DNA of 64,000 nt from Alicyclobacillus mali NBRC 102425 (lineage in GTDB: Bacteria > Bacillota > Bacilli > Alicyclobacillales > Alicyclobacillaceae). The notes under the pieces were generated by a model. The model worked only from the letters and a program-made list of their open reading frames with translations. It had not been told where the DNA came from and made no database searches. The stretch lies in NCBI RefSeq assembly GCF_001570745.1, contig NZ_BCSG01000006.1:32998-96997 (forward strand). The letters are read 5' to 3'. The position numbers and the translations under genes are program-made. Positions 43,509 to 51,544 of the stretch are shown piece after piece; position 1 is the stretch's first letter; every line of letters starts with the position of its first letter.

Positions 43509-44705
43509 GTGAAGACGCTCAAAGGCATGGACGCACTCGAGGTCGCCGCTCGTTACGGTATCACACTCTATGATACATATTATGGCAATGAAGTGACTGT
43601 GCAGGAGGCTCGCGAGTTCATCGAGGCCAAGCGGGATCCGGACAGCTTCATTCTCAAGGATTGGCCGGATACCGAGGAAGAGGCGGAGGACGTGCTCCTC
43701 ATGCACATCTATCAGGCGCTCCGAGATAAGAAGCAGGCGCACGGACGCGTGGACCTCGTCATCGAGGACACCGAGGGCCCCGTCGTCAACGTGGCCGCTG
43801 CGGAATTGGCAGCGCTGCGCCTCGGCAGCCGCCGCATGCTGGAGGTGGACGATCGCGACGACGGCGTCTACTACCACGTTCCGCGAACGGCGCACTTGAC
43901 GGATGAATTTCTCGAAAAGCTTGGGCAGTTTGTCTGCGAGGAGTGCCGCCATTTCGATCTCGCCGGCCCCTACCACGAGGCGTGCCTGTACGCGCTCGTC
44001 GGCGCCATTCGGCGCGGCGAATTTGCGCTCGAAGACGTGGTGGAGGAGCGGCCTGCCGAGGCAAGTGCGCTCGGCAAACTGTTTGGTTCCAACTTCGGCA
44101 CGTGGTCCCGACGCGTCTCGGAGACCAAGTCGCGCCTGCAACAGGCGTGGAAAAAGCGGCGCCGCGCCGTGCTTTCCCGCATCGAGGACAAACGCGACGA
44201 GCAGCCCGGTGACGAGAAGCAGGAATCTGCCGCGCAGGATTGGACCACCGCCACGTTGCACCGAACGCTCGCCGGGCTCAAGCGCACGCGCATGGCGGCC
44301 AAGGTGACGGAGGCGAGCGATGAGGCGGTCGGCCGATCCGCGACACCGGCCTCCGAAGGCGCGGGCGAAATTGTCGATGCGCTCAGCGAGTCGGCGCACG
44401 GCGGCGCGCGGCGCGAGCGGATCACGAAGCGGGCGCTGATCCGCTACCTGGAGCAGGTCGAGATCGTCGACGAGTCCGGGGAGGAGGCGCGCGAACTCGC
44501 CGATCTCCGCCAGCGCTGCATCGAACTCGAGGCGCTGCTCGATTCCGCCAACACGCGCTACGATCGCGCCCGCGCCGAAATCGACCGCTGGAAGCGCCAG
44601 TGCGAGGCGCTGAAGAAGGACATGGACACGGTGCTGCAGGCGCTTCAGATTGCCCGCAGGCACGCGGGCGACGAGGCGGCGCCCACGGGCCAGGAAGAGG
44701 CGTGA
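43509..44705 (+). CDS. Unknown protein with Cys/His cluster and C-terminal coiled coil
   Basis: A 398-residue protein I cannot assign. The first 115 residues are acidic and mixed alpha/beta. A possible metal-binding cluster, CEECRHFDLAGPYHEACLY, sits near residues 146-164 (C-x2-C-x2-H plus a later H-x2-C). A very basic, Arg/Lys-rich helical region (about 200-235) and an Ala/Glu-rich linker follow, then a long coiled coil from about 305 to 385 with heptads such as LADLRQRCIELEALLDSA. There is no membrane helix. GAGGGGACG precedes the GTG start. It could be a DNA- or RNA-associated scaffold, but this is a guess. Confidence 0.6.
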   Translation: MKTLKGMDALEVAARYGITLYDTYYGNEVTVQEAREFIEAKRDPDSFILKDWPDTEEEAEDVLLMHIYQALRDKKQAHGRVDLVIEDTEGPVVNVAAAELAALRLGSRRMLEVDDRDDGVYYHVPRTAHLTDEFLEKLGQFVCEECRHFDLAGPYHEACLYALVGAIRRGEFALEDVVEERPAEASALGKLFGSNFGTWSRRVSETKSRLQQAWKKRRRAVLSRIEDKRDEQPGDEKQESAAQDWTTATLHRTLAGLKRTRMAAKVTEASDEAVGRSATPASEGAGEIVDALSESAHGGARRERITKRALIRYLEQVEIVDESGEEARELADLRQRCIELEALLDSANTRYDRARAEIDRWKRQCEALKKDMDTVLQALQIARRHAGDEAAPTGQEEA

Positions 44706-44721
44706 CGGCGCGGCTCGTCAG

Positions 44722-45945
44722 TTACGGAGCCGGCGTGTGCGGCGCCTGCTCGCTTTGCGGCAAAAGGCTTGGGTGGCGCATGAGTGCGTACGCGCCCGCG
44801 GTGACGCTGGCGAGCAGCGCGCCGGTCACCCAGAAAACGCCGTGGATGCTCGTCGCGTCCGCGATGGCGCCGCCCACCAGCGGCCCGACCGTGTTGCCAA
44901 TCTGGTTGGCCGTCTGATTCAGTCCGAAGGCGCGGCCGCGGAACGTGGATTCGGTCGAGCGCACGATGAGCCCGTTGATGGCCGGGTAGACCGCGCAGAA
45001 GAACGCGCCGTACACGAAGCGGACCGCCGCGAAGGCAATCACGTTGTGAAACGGGATCTGCATGAAGGTCCACACGGCGCCGCCCGCGAGCCCAATGGTG
45101 AGAACTTTCGCGAAGCCGATGCGGTCCGCGTATTTACCCCAGAGCGGTGCGAACACCACGCTCGCGATCCCGGCGAGCGAAAACACGAGCCCCGCGAGAA
45201 ACGAGGCGTTCTTCGCGCTGGCGGACGGATCGATCTCGGCGATATACAGGGTCAAGACCGGCTCAATGGTCATGATGGAGAACGAGACGACCATATTGAG
45301 CGATAAGGCCGTGACAAGGGGCTTGTTGTGAAGCGCTCCGCCAATGGCGCCAAGCACCGAGGGCCGGGACGTGGCGCGTTTCTTGTTCATCTCTCGCACG
45401 AAGATGAGGGCGAGCAGGGTGGAGATGAGCACGAGCACGGAAGCGCTGCCAAACGCCACGCGGTTCCCGAACAGGCGCGCGATGGTGCCGCCGAGCAGCG
45501 GCCCGACAATGCCGCCCGCCGAACTCGCGGCGGAGATGGTCGACAGCGCGTAACCCACCTTGTCCTCGGGTGTGTTGCTCCCCACGAGCGCCACGGAGCC
45601 CGGGATGTACCCCGACAGGAGCCCCTGCAGTGTGCGCAGGACGAGAAGTTCCCACGGATGTTGCACAAAGGCCGTGAGGCCGTAGATCACGAACAACACA
45701 AAGCCCGCCCGGACGATCATCGGCTTCTGTCCGTACCGATCCCCGAGCGAGCCCCAGTAGGGCGCCGCGATGGCGCCGGCGACGAACGCCGCGCTGTAGA
45801 GTGCGCCGGACCAGATGTCTGTGTGTTGGTGCACCCCGATCTTGAGCAGAAACAGCGGGAGGAACGGGATGACCATGGAGTAGCTCGCGGACGTGAGCAG
45901 CGTCCCAATCCACAGGACCACGAGGTTTCGTTGCCAAAATTCCAT
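44722..45945 (-). CDS. MFS drug-resistance-type transporter
   Basis: A 407-residue major facilitator with 12 predicted helices, of the TetA/Blt-like DHA1 look. Motif A is GSLGDRYGQKPMIV near residue 64. A motif C-like glycine-rich helix, SSAGGIVGPLLGGTIARLFG, lies near 140, where antiporters have it, which favours proton-coupled export. The second half repeats a motif A-like PLWGKYADRIGF. The C-terminus is short and cytoplasmic. It converges on the preceding unknown gene with 16 bases between them; substrate unknown. Confidence 0.87.
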   Translation of the reverse strand: MEFWQRNLVVLWIGTLLTSASYSMVIPFLPLFLLKIGVHQHTDIWSGALYSAAFVAGAIAAPYWGSLGDRYGQKPMIVRAGFVLFVIYGLTAFVQHPWELLVLRTLQGLLSGYIPGSVALVGSNTPEDKVGYALSTISAASSAGGIVGPLLGGTIARLFGNRVAFGSASVLVLISTLLALIFVREMNKKRATSRPSVLGAIGGALHNKPLVTALSLNMVVSFSIMTIEPVLTLYIAEIDPSASAKNASFLAGLVFSLAGIASVVFAPLWGKYADRIGFAKVLTIGLAGGAVWTFMQIPFHNVIAFAAVRFVYGAFFCAVYPAINGLIVRSTESTFRGRAFGLNQTANQIGNTVGPLVGGAIADATSIHGVFWVTGALLASVTAGAYALMRHPSLLPQSEQAPHTPAP

Positions 45946-46126
45946 CTGCCATCACCAACGTTTTTCTTTTTATCTTACCGCTATCTCAATGGCGCGGGGC
46001 AACGAATTTCGGCTTCTCGAAATATGGTTCCCAATTCAAGCGCGAATCGGTATCATGAAGCTAACATGATTAGGAATTTTGCTGAAAACGTTGGATGGAA
46101 ATCGCGCTTGCGAGGGAGGACGCCCG

Positions 46127-46957
46127 ATGCCGCAGATTCGCCAAGTCATCAGCACGCTTAGCAACGACGGCAAGGAGATCATGGGTCCGGACGTGTTGGT
46201 CTACCACTACCCGGACAACAGCATTCTCAATGGCTCTCTCCTCACGGTGGAGTCGAATCATTTCGCGGTGTTGAAGTCCCGTGGCGCCATTTTGAACGTG
46301 TACGAGACAGGGCAGTACGTCATTCAGACGCCGGATCGCCCCATCATCGGCGCGTTCCAGCAGGCGTTCTTCGGGGGCCAGAGCCCGTGGCAGTACGAGG
46401 TGATATACATTAACCGGGCGAAGCTCATCCTCGAGGTGTCGGGCGTGGCCTATTCAAAGGAGATGGCCGAGATGGGCTACCACGTGAGCTGTTACGTCCA
46501 CGTGGACACCAAGGAGGACGCCCTGAAGCTTGTGCAGCACATGCCGATGTCAGGCCATTACGTGAGCATGAAGGAGGTCAACTGGTACGCGGGGCCGGTC
46601 ATCGAGCAGTCCATCAACAAGATCGTGCAGCTGACCGAATTGGAGCGCGTCAATGAACGCATGCCTGAAATTTTGGAACTCGTGAAGGAACACCTTCAGG
46701 AGTTCCTGTCGGTGTACGGGCTCACCCTGAACGACGTGAAGGCGCTCGTGTATCCGCGCGATGAGCGCATGAAGGAGCTGATTGCGCTGCGCGCGTTCGG
46801 GCTGTCGGAGATCGACGCGGTTCGGTATTACACGGCGATGATCATGGCGCAAAAGGGCGTCATTTCCGCGCCGAACATGGCCATTGGCGAGCCGTTCTTC
46901 ATCGGAAATCCGCAGGTCGCGGCCGACCGCATCATGCAGGTGGAGAGCAAGCACTGA
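46127..46957 (+). CDS. SPFH-domain protein
   Basis: A 276-residue protein with an SPFH/band 7-like domain (about residues 25-190) but no membrane hairpin, unlike the slipin elsewhere in this window. Landmarks are the early strands HFAVLKSRGAILNVYETGQYVI, PWQYEVIYINRAKLILEVSGVA, and the final helix containing GLTLNDVKALVYPRDERM. It resembles the soluble SPFH proteins sometimes called virion-core-like (YdjI type). GAGGGAGGA precedes the ATG at 46127. It is followed 12 bases later by a small helical gene that is probably its partner. Confidence 0.72.
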   Translation: MPQIRQVISTLSNDGKEIMGPDVLVYHYPDNSILNGSLLTVESNHFAVLKSRGAILNVYETGQYVIQTPDRPIIGAFQQAFFGGQSPWQYEVIYINRAKLILEVSGVAYSKEMAEMGYHVSCYVHVDTKEDALKLVQHMPMSGHYVSMKEVNWYAGPVIEQSINKIVQLTELERVNERMPEILELVKEHLQEFLSVYGLTLNDVKALVYPRDERMKELIALRAFGLSEIDAVRYYTAMIMAQKGVISAPNMAIGEPFFIGNPQVAADRIMQVESKH

Positions 46958-46969
46958 GGAGGCGTTGCG

Positions 46970-47485
46970 ATGAGCGACCTGATGCGGTATGGCATTGCGG
47001 TGTCGCCAGGCACGCCGGTCAACCAGATCCTCACGGGATGGATGAACGCCTGGTTCGTGAACATGCGCGATCCACGCTTTCGCCTTCGCGAGCGGATGGT
47101 TGCGTTTCACAATGCGATGGACCGGGCGTTTGGCGCGTACCTGGCGCAGCTGCGGGAGGAGTTGGCGTCGCTCCGCAAGCGGCTTCCGCAGCCCACGCGC
47201 GAGGATCCGTTTCCGAACCTCGAGGCGCTCGCGGCTGTGAAGGAGCTTGAAGCCTACATCCGGCGGGTGGAATCGGTGCGGACCCTCGCGCTGTCGGCGC
47301 CGGTGCCGCCGGACGAGTACGTGTTTCACGGCCGAGCGGAGCACGAAGGACTGCTCAATGAGCTCGCTCGGATGGACGGCGAGATCGCCGAGAAGATGCA
47401 GGCGCTCTCGCCCGAGACCATCGGTGAGGTCGAGCAGAAGCTTCGGGCGCGGAACGAGCGGTGGCACGCGCTGATTCACCCCTGA
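46970..47485 (+). CDS. Helical protein, partner of the SPFH gene
   Basis: A 171-residue protein of unknown family, almost wholly helical, with long Arg/Glu/Leu stretches such as YLAQLREELASLRKRL and the C-terminal RARNERWHALIHP. It has no signal peptide and no membrane helix. GGAGG lies just before the ATG, which is 12 bases from the SPFH stop codon, so it is the second gene of a two-gene operon and may bind the SPFH oligomer. Its end abuts the convergent ppk gene (stop codons one base apart). Confidence 0.65.
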   Translation: MSDLMRYGIAVSPGTPVNQILTGWMNAWFVNMRDPRFRLRERMVAFHNAMDRAFGAYLAQLREELASLRKRLPQPTREDPFPNLEALAAVKELEAYIRRVESVRTLALSAPVPPDEYVFHGRAEHEGLLNELARMDGEIAEKMQALSPETIGEVEQKLRARNERWHALIHP

Positions 47486-49618
47486 TTACGGCAGGAGGCG
47501 CGGGGGCGTCCGCGGGATCATAGACTCCGCAATCGCCTTCGCCGTCTCGTCCGCCGCGCCGCACGCTTCGAGATAGAACTGCATTTGCGACGCCACCTTG
47601 GGTTCGTCGGGCTTGGGTTCGACTTTCTCATACTGGCCGCTGGCCGCGAGGATCCAGCGGTTCACGTTGTCCCGAAGTTGCACGTCGAGAATGTGCTTGA
47701 GGCGCTGCTTGAGATTGTCCTGCAGCACCGGAAACAGGATCTCGACGCGGCTGACCATGTTGCGCGTCATCCAGTCGGCGCTCGCGAGATAGTACTCTTC
47801 CTCGCCCCCGTTCAGGAAGTAGTAGATGCGGCTGTGCTCGAGAAAGCGCCCGACGATGCTCGACACGCGGATGCGATCGCTCACGTTCGGGATGCCGGGG
47901 CGCAGGCAGCAAATTCCGCGCACCAGGAGATCGATCTCGACGCCCGCCTGTGACGCTTCGAACAGGGCGAGGATGAGATCCTTGTCGGTCAGCGCGTTCA
48001 TCTTGGCGATCATGCGCGCGGGCCGCCCGGCGCGGGCGTGATCGACCTCGCGCTGGATGAGCTTGAGAAACGCGTCCTTCAGGCCGTGCGGAGCCGTCGC
48101 GATGCGCCGCCACGCGGGCGGATCGGCAAAGCCCGTGAGGTGGTTGAAAAAGAGCGACGCGTCCTCGCCGAATTCTTCGCGCGCGGTGAACATGCCGAGA
48201 TCGGTGTACAGGCGCGCGGTGTTGTCGTTGTAGTTTCCGGTGCTGAGGTGGACGTAGCGGACGATCCGCTCGCCTTCGCGACGCACGACAAGCGCGATCT
48301 TGCTGTGCGTCTTGAGCCCCACGAGGCCGTAGATTACGTGGCAGCCGGCTTCCTCCAGCTTCTTCGCCCAGACAATGTTGTTCTCCTCGTCAAACCGGGC
48401 CTTGAGCTCCACCAGGACCGTCACCTGCTTGCCGTTTTCCGCCGCTCGCGCGAGCGCGTGGACGATGGGCGAATTGCCGCTCACGCGATACAGCGTCTGC
48501 TTGATGGCGAGGACCTGCGGATCGTTCGCAGCGAGATGGATGAAGTGAACGACGGGATCGAACGATTCGTACGGATGAAACAGCAGGATGTCGCGCTTGG
48601 CAATGGCCTCGAACAATCCGTTCTCCCCGATGAAGTCGGGCGGCACCTGCGGCGAGATGGGCGGGAAGCGCAGATGAGCGTACTCGGCCATTGCGGAGAA
48701 GCGCATGAGAAACGTGAGATCCAGCGGACCGTCGATGGAATAGATGTCGTCCGCCTCGAGTTCAAGCCAATCCCGTAGGGTTTCGACGAGCTCGGACGAC
48801 ATGGAACTTTGGACTTCGAGCCGAACCGCCGCGCCGCGGTTGCGCTTCTTGACCTCGCGCTCGATCTCCTCGAGCAGATCTTCCGCGCTCTCCTCGTCCA
48901 CCGTGATGTCGGCGTTGCGCGTGATGCGAAAGCACGCGTGCTCAAGCACGGTGTGGCCAGGGAACAGCGTGTCGATGAACATCTCGATCACGGCCTCGAG
49001 CGGTACGAACACCCGCTTGCGGCCGCCCGTGGGCAGCTCGAGGTACCGCGGCAGGACGCTCGGCACCTGAACGACGGCAAACAGCGGCGATTCGTGGGGC
49101 AGGCGGACGGCGATGGGCTCCAAGAGGACCGCGATGTTCAGCGAGCGATTCGCGAGAAGCGGAAACGGGTGGCTCGCATCGACCGCGAGCGGCGTCAGCA
49201 CCGGAAAAACATGGTGATGGTAGTACTCCTCAAGATGTGCGCGCTGCGCTTGGGTCAGTTGGCTCGGTTGGACGAAGTCGATGTTCTCTTTGCGGAGCGC
49301 GGGGAGCAGGGTCTTGTTCCACAGGCGATACAGATGGTTCACGTGTGCGTGCGCCCGGTTGGCCACTTCGGCCAGCTGCTGAGCGGCGGTCATGCCGGTC
49401 TTGTTGTCGGGGCGTCCGACGCCGAGCTTCAATTGGTCCTTCAGTCCGGCCACGCGCACCATGAAGAATTCGTCCAGATTGGACGCGCAGATGGCGAGAA
49501 AGCGGAGCCGTTCGAACAGCGGGTTGTCGCCGCGTGCCGCCTCAAACGCCACGCGCTCATTAAACAGAAGCCAGCTCACTTCTCGATTGATGAAATGGGC
49601 GTGATGGTCCAGGGTCAT
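47486..49618 (-). CDS. ppk: Polyphosphate kinase
   Basis: Reversible synthesis of inorganic polyphosphate from ATP, membrane-associated. From the ATG at 49618 the PPK1 has 710 residues, the family's normal length. It opens with FINREVSWLLFNERV and NLDEFFMVRVAGL (N-domain), and has the two active-site histidines in GLKTHSKIALVVRR and YVHLSTGNYN, the former being the phosphohistidine site of E. coli PPK. The final part, QMQFYLEACG, is a short species-specific tail. GGATGG precedes the start. A ppx exopolyphosphatase gene is not adjacent. Confidence 0.95.
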   Translation of the reverse strand: MTLDHHAHFINREVSWLLFNERVAFEAARGDNPLFERLRFLAICASNLDEFFMVRVAGLKDQLKLGVGRPDNKTGMTAAQQLAEVANRAHAHVNHLYRLWNKTLLPALRKENIDFVQPSQLTQAQRAHLEEYYHHHVFPVLTPLAVDASHPFPLLANRSLNIAVLLEPIAVRLPHESPLFAVVQVPSVLPRYLELPTGGRKRVFVPLEAVIEMFIDTLFPGHTVLEHACFRITRNADITVDEESAEDLLEEIEREVKKRNRGAAVRLEVQSSMSSELVETLRDWLELEADDIYSIDGPLDLTFLMRFSAMAEYAHLRFPPISPQVPPDFIGENGLFEAIAKRDILLFHPYESFDPVVHFIHLAANDPQVLAIKQTLYRVSGNSPIVHALARAAENGKQVTVLVELKARFDEENNIVWAKKLEEAGCHVIYGLVGLKTHSKIALVVRREGERIVRYVHLSTGNYNDNTARLYTDLGMFTAREEFGEDASLFFNHLTGFADPPAWRRIATAPHGLKDAFLKLIQREVDHARAGRPARMIAKMNALTDKDLILALFEASQAGVEIDLLVRGICCLRPGIPNVSDRIRVSSIVGRFLEHSRIYYFLNGGEEEYYLASADWMTRNMVSRVEILFPVLQDNLKQRLKHILDVQLRDNVNRWILAASGQYEKVEPKPDEPKVASQMQFYLEACGAADETAKAIAESMIPRTPPRLLP

Positions 49619-49714
49619 CGTGGTTCCCATCCTTGTGGGTGTGGTGTGGGTTGGTCCGAAAGTTGGTTGTGGATGTATTGTGACGGCAAAGGGCGGGGAA
49701 ATGCAATGGGGAAA

Positions 49715-49745
49715 TGAAAAAGCACGCCCGCGAGAGGGCGTGCTG
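49715..49745 (-). terminator. Intrinsic terminator of the HD-GYP/peptide operon
   Basis: On the minus strand GCACGCCC and GGGCGTGC form an 8-bp stem (49743-49722) with a TCTCGC loop, followed by TTTTTC. It lies 12 bases past the peptide stop codon and separates the operon from ppk. Confidence 0.9.
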
Positions 49746-49754
49746 CAACGGAAC

Positions 49755-49898
49755 TCACGATACAGGCCAGGGATCCTGTACAACAACACTCGCAGTAACC
49801 CCAGTGTGCGTTACACTAGCACTTGCGGCCGCAGGAGACGCCACGAACAGCACACCTAAAGCCATAGTGGCCATAAAAAGTTGCTTCAATCTCCTCAT
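49755..49898 (-). CDS. 47-aa secreted peptide coupled to the HD-GYP gene
   Basis: A short gene with a near-perfect ribosome-binding site: AGGAGGG overlaps the stop codon of the upstream HD-GYP gene and stands seven bases before the ATG. The protein has a signal peptide (residues 1-27, basic MRRLKQ, then LFMATMALGVLFVA, cleavage expected after ASA). It leaves a mature peptide of only about 20 residues, ending VVVQDPWPVS. An intrinsic terminator follows, so it is the last gene of a two-gene operon. The layout matches Phr-type pheromone precursors behind their Rap regulator; a signalling role is inferred. No homologue is known to me. Confidence 0.75.
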   Translation of the reverse strand: MRRLKQLFMATMALGVLFVASPAAASASVTHTGVTASVVVQDPWPVS

Positions 49899-49910
49899 GA
49901 AGCGTCCCTC

Positions 49911-50918
49911 CTAATCTTTTTCAAAAATATCTACGACCTTTAGAAACGCGTCAACGACGCGTGGGTCGTACAATTGACCTCGAAAGGCGCGTATTTCGTC
50001 AATGGCCTCCCGCTTAGACTTCGGAAGTTGGTATGGACGGTGCGATGTCATCGCATCATAGCTGTCCACAACGGCAACGATAGCAGCCGGCAAACTAATT
50101 TCGTCCTGTTTGAGCCCATGAGGATACCCGCTTCCGTCATACCGTTCATGATGTTGCTCCGCAACTACGCTTCCCACGTGCAAAAAAGGATGTTCCGGAG
50201 AATTCATCATGTCACGCCCGTAAATTGTATGCATCTTCATGATATCAAATTCTTCAGGAGTGAGTCTACCAGGTTTCCTAAGAATTTCGTCTGGAATCCG
50301 AGTTTTTCCGATGTCATGAAACAAGGCGCCGCAGCTAAGAGATAGCAATTCTTTCGCGGACAGGTTGAGTTCGCACCCTATCAATACGGAATATTTCCTG
50401 ATTCTCTCACAATGAGACGCGGTGTCTCCGTCTTTCTCTGCAATTTCGGTCGCAAGCCGATGGAAATGATTCACCCAATGTTTGTAGGAATCAAATATAC
50501 TGGTGGAGGTGATATAGAGAAATTCCACCTCGTCCATCGCAATGATACATACGGGCCCTCGAACCGGAGCCATAGTGACAAGCGACCCAGGACGAAGATG
50601 TTCAGTTCGTGTGTTCCACGTTACTCGGAGAATGCCCTTAACCAAGAATATGGCCTCAAAATAGTCTTGATCGACGGGCGGATTAAATCCCATCAACCCA
50701 TACCGTTTCAGTTCGTGTCGAATCAGTTCCACGCCGTCGTGCGATCCGAGCAGCGTGATCGTCATGTTATCCGTACTCGCGCTGTCCAAGCCTTCGCCGT
50801 CTCGCATGATTCGGAGCCACGGTGTGAGCCCTTGGTTCTCGAAGTTCAACGTCTGCACCCGCTTTGCGACAGATGTGATGGTCCCACGACCACGACAATT
50901 GTAGACAACGTGCGACAT
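49911..50918 (-). CDS. Cupin-like sensor plus HD-GYP phosphodiesterase
   Basis: A regulator of up to 335 residues. The C-terminal half is an HD-GYP domain (about residues 155-330) with the metal residues in CGALFHDIGKTRIPDEIL and the signature HHERYDGSGYPHGL, so hydrolysis of cyclic di-GMP is likely. The N-terminal half (about 55-145) is strand-rich, with a GLMGFNPPVDQDYFEAIFLVKG-type barrel (in part: DYFEAIFLVKGILRV) like a cupin sensor. The start is uncertain: the ATG at 50918 has no clear ribosome-binding site, and an inner ATG (MTITLLGSHDG) may be used. Base composition looks more A+T-rich than its neighbours. The peptide gene follows directly. Confidence 0.85.
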   Translation of the reverse strand: MSHVVYNCRGRGTITSVAKRVQTLNFENQGLTPWLRIMRDGEGLDSASTDNMTITLLGSHDGVELIRHELKRYGLMGFNPPVDQDYFEAIFLVKGILRVTWNTRTEHLRPGSLVTMAPVRGPVCIIAMDEVEFLYITSTSIFDSYKHWVNHFHRLATEIAEKDGDTASHCERIRKYSVLIGCELNLSAKELLSLSCGALFHDIGKTRIPDEILRKPGRLTPEEFDIMKMHTIYGRDMMNSPEHPFLHVGSVVAEQHHERYDGSGYPHGLKQDEISLPAAIVAVVDSYDAMTSHRPYQLPKSKREAIDEIRAFRGQLYDPRVVDAFLKVVDIFEKD

Positions 50919-51012
50919 CTCAAGCTTAAGGACGAGCCTGCCATTTCGTCAATAGACGAAGCTGCGAAGACTTGGCGTATTTCACGCAATGGCGCCAATG
51001 GCGCGCGAGCAC

Positions 51013-51357
51013 TCAGGTGTACTCGCGCGAAGACAGAAACGCCACTTCGACCAAAATGAGCAGCAGGTCAAATACCCCATACAGCGTCGAGAACCAGAGT
51101 TGCGTGCCGCCGTTGCCCAAGCCGATGATGAACAGGCTCACAACCGCAATGAGCACGATCAGCGCGATGTGCACCGTCTGCGTGAATCCACTCGTCGTTC
51201 GCATCCGATAGACGAGAAGCAGGATGGTCAGGAGCGCCAAGACCGTCAGGACCATGCCTGGATGTGTGGACAGGTGAACCATCAAGGCGGTGATAATGAT
51301 GGCGGCCACCAGGATATAGATAATCGCAAGGGATCCAGCGGTAAACGGCTTCTTCAT
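51013..51357 (-). CDS. Small membrane protein of unknown function
   Basis: A 114-residue protein with four membrane helices (about residues 8-26, 33-49, 60-81 and 88-108) and very little sequence outside them. I know no family. The ATG at 51357 has GGGAGGG ten bases upstream; a longer frame upstream lacks one. It lies about 95 bases upstream of the HD-GYP gene on the same strand, and a TTGACG box between them suggests separate transcription. Its unusually hydrophobic, two-by-two helix plan suggests a small multispan protein rather than an enzyme. Confidence 0.65.
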   Translation of the reverse strand: MKKPFTAGSLAIIYILVAAIIITALMVHLSTHPGMVLTVLALLTILLLVYRMRTTSGFTQTVHIALIVLIAVVSLFIIGLGNGGTQLWFSTLYGVFDLLLILVEVAFLSSREYT

Positions 51358-51544
51358 CACTCGACATCCCTCCCTCAGGGCTTCGCGTCCGGGATCGATC
51401 CGGCTTAGCCTAAGTATAGCCAAGATTTGCTCCACGGAGACAAGCTTTTTCTCGCTTTCCTATCGCGCCATCGGAGAGCTTGGCTCGCAAGGGCACGTGA
51501 AAAAGCGGCAGCGGAGGAACCGCTGCCGCTCGTTAAGACGTGCC

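Noticed and set aside
50919..51012. Cyclic di-GMP riboswitch upstream of the HD-GYP gene
   Set aside because: The gap is too short and lacks the conserved GEMM core elements.
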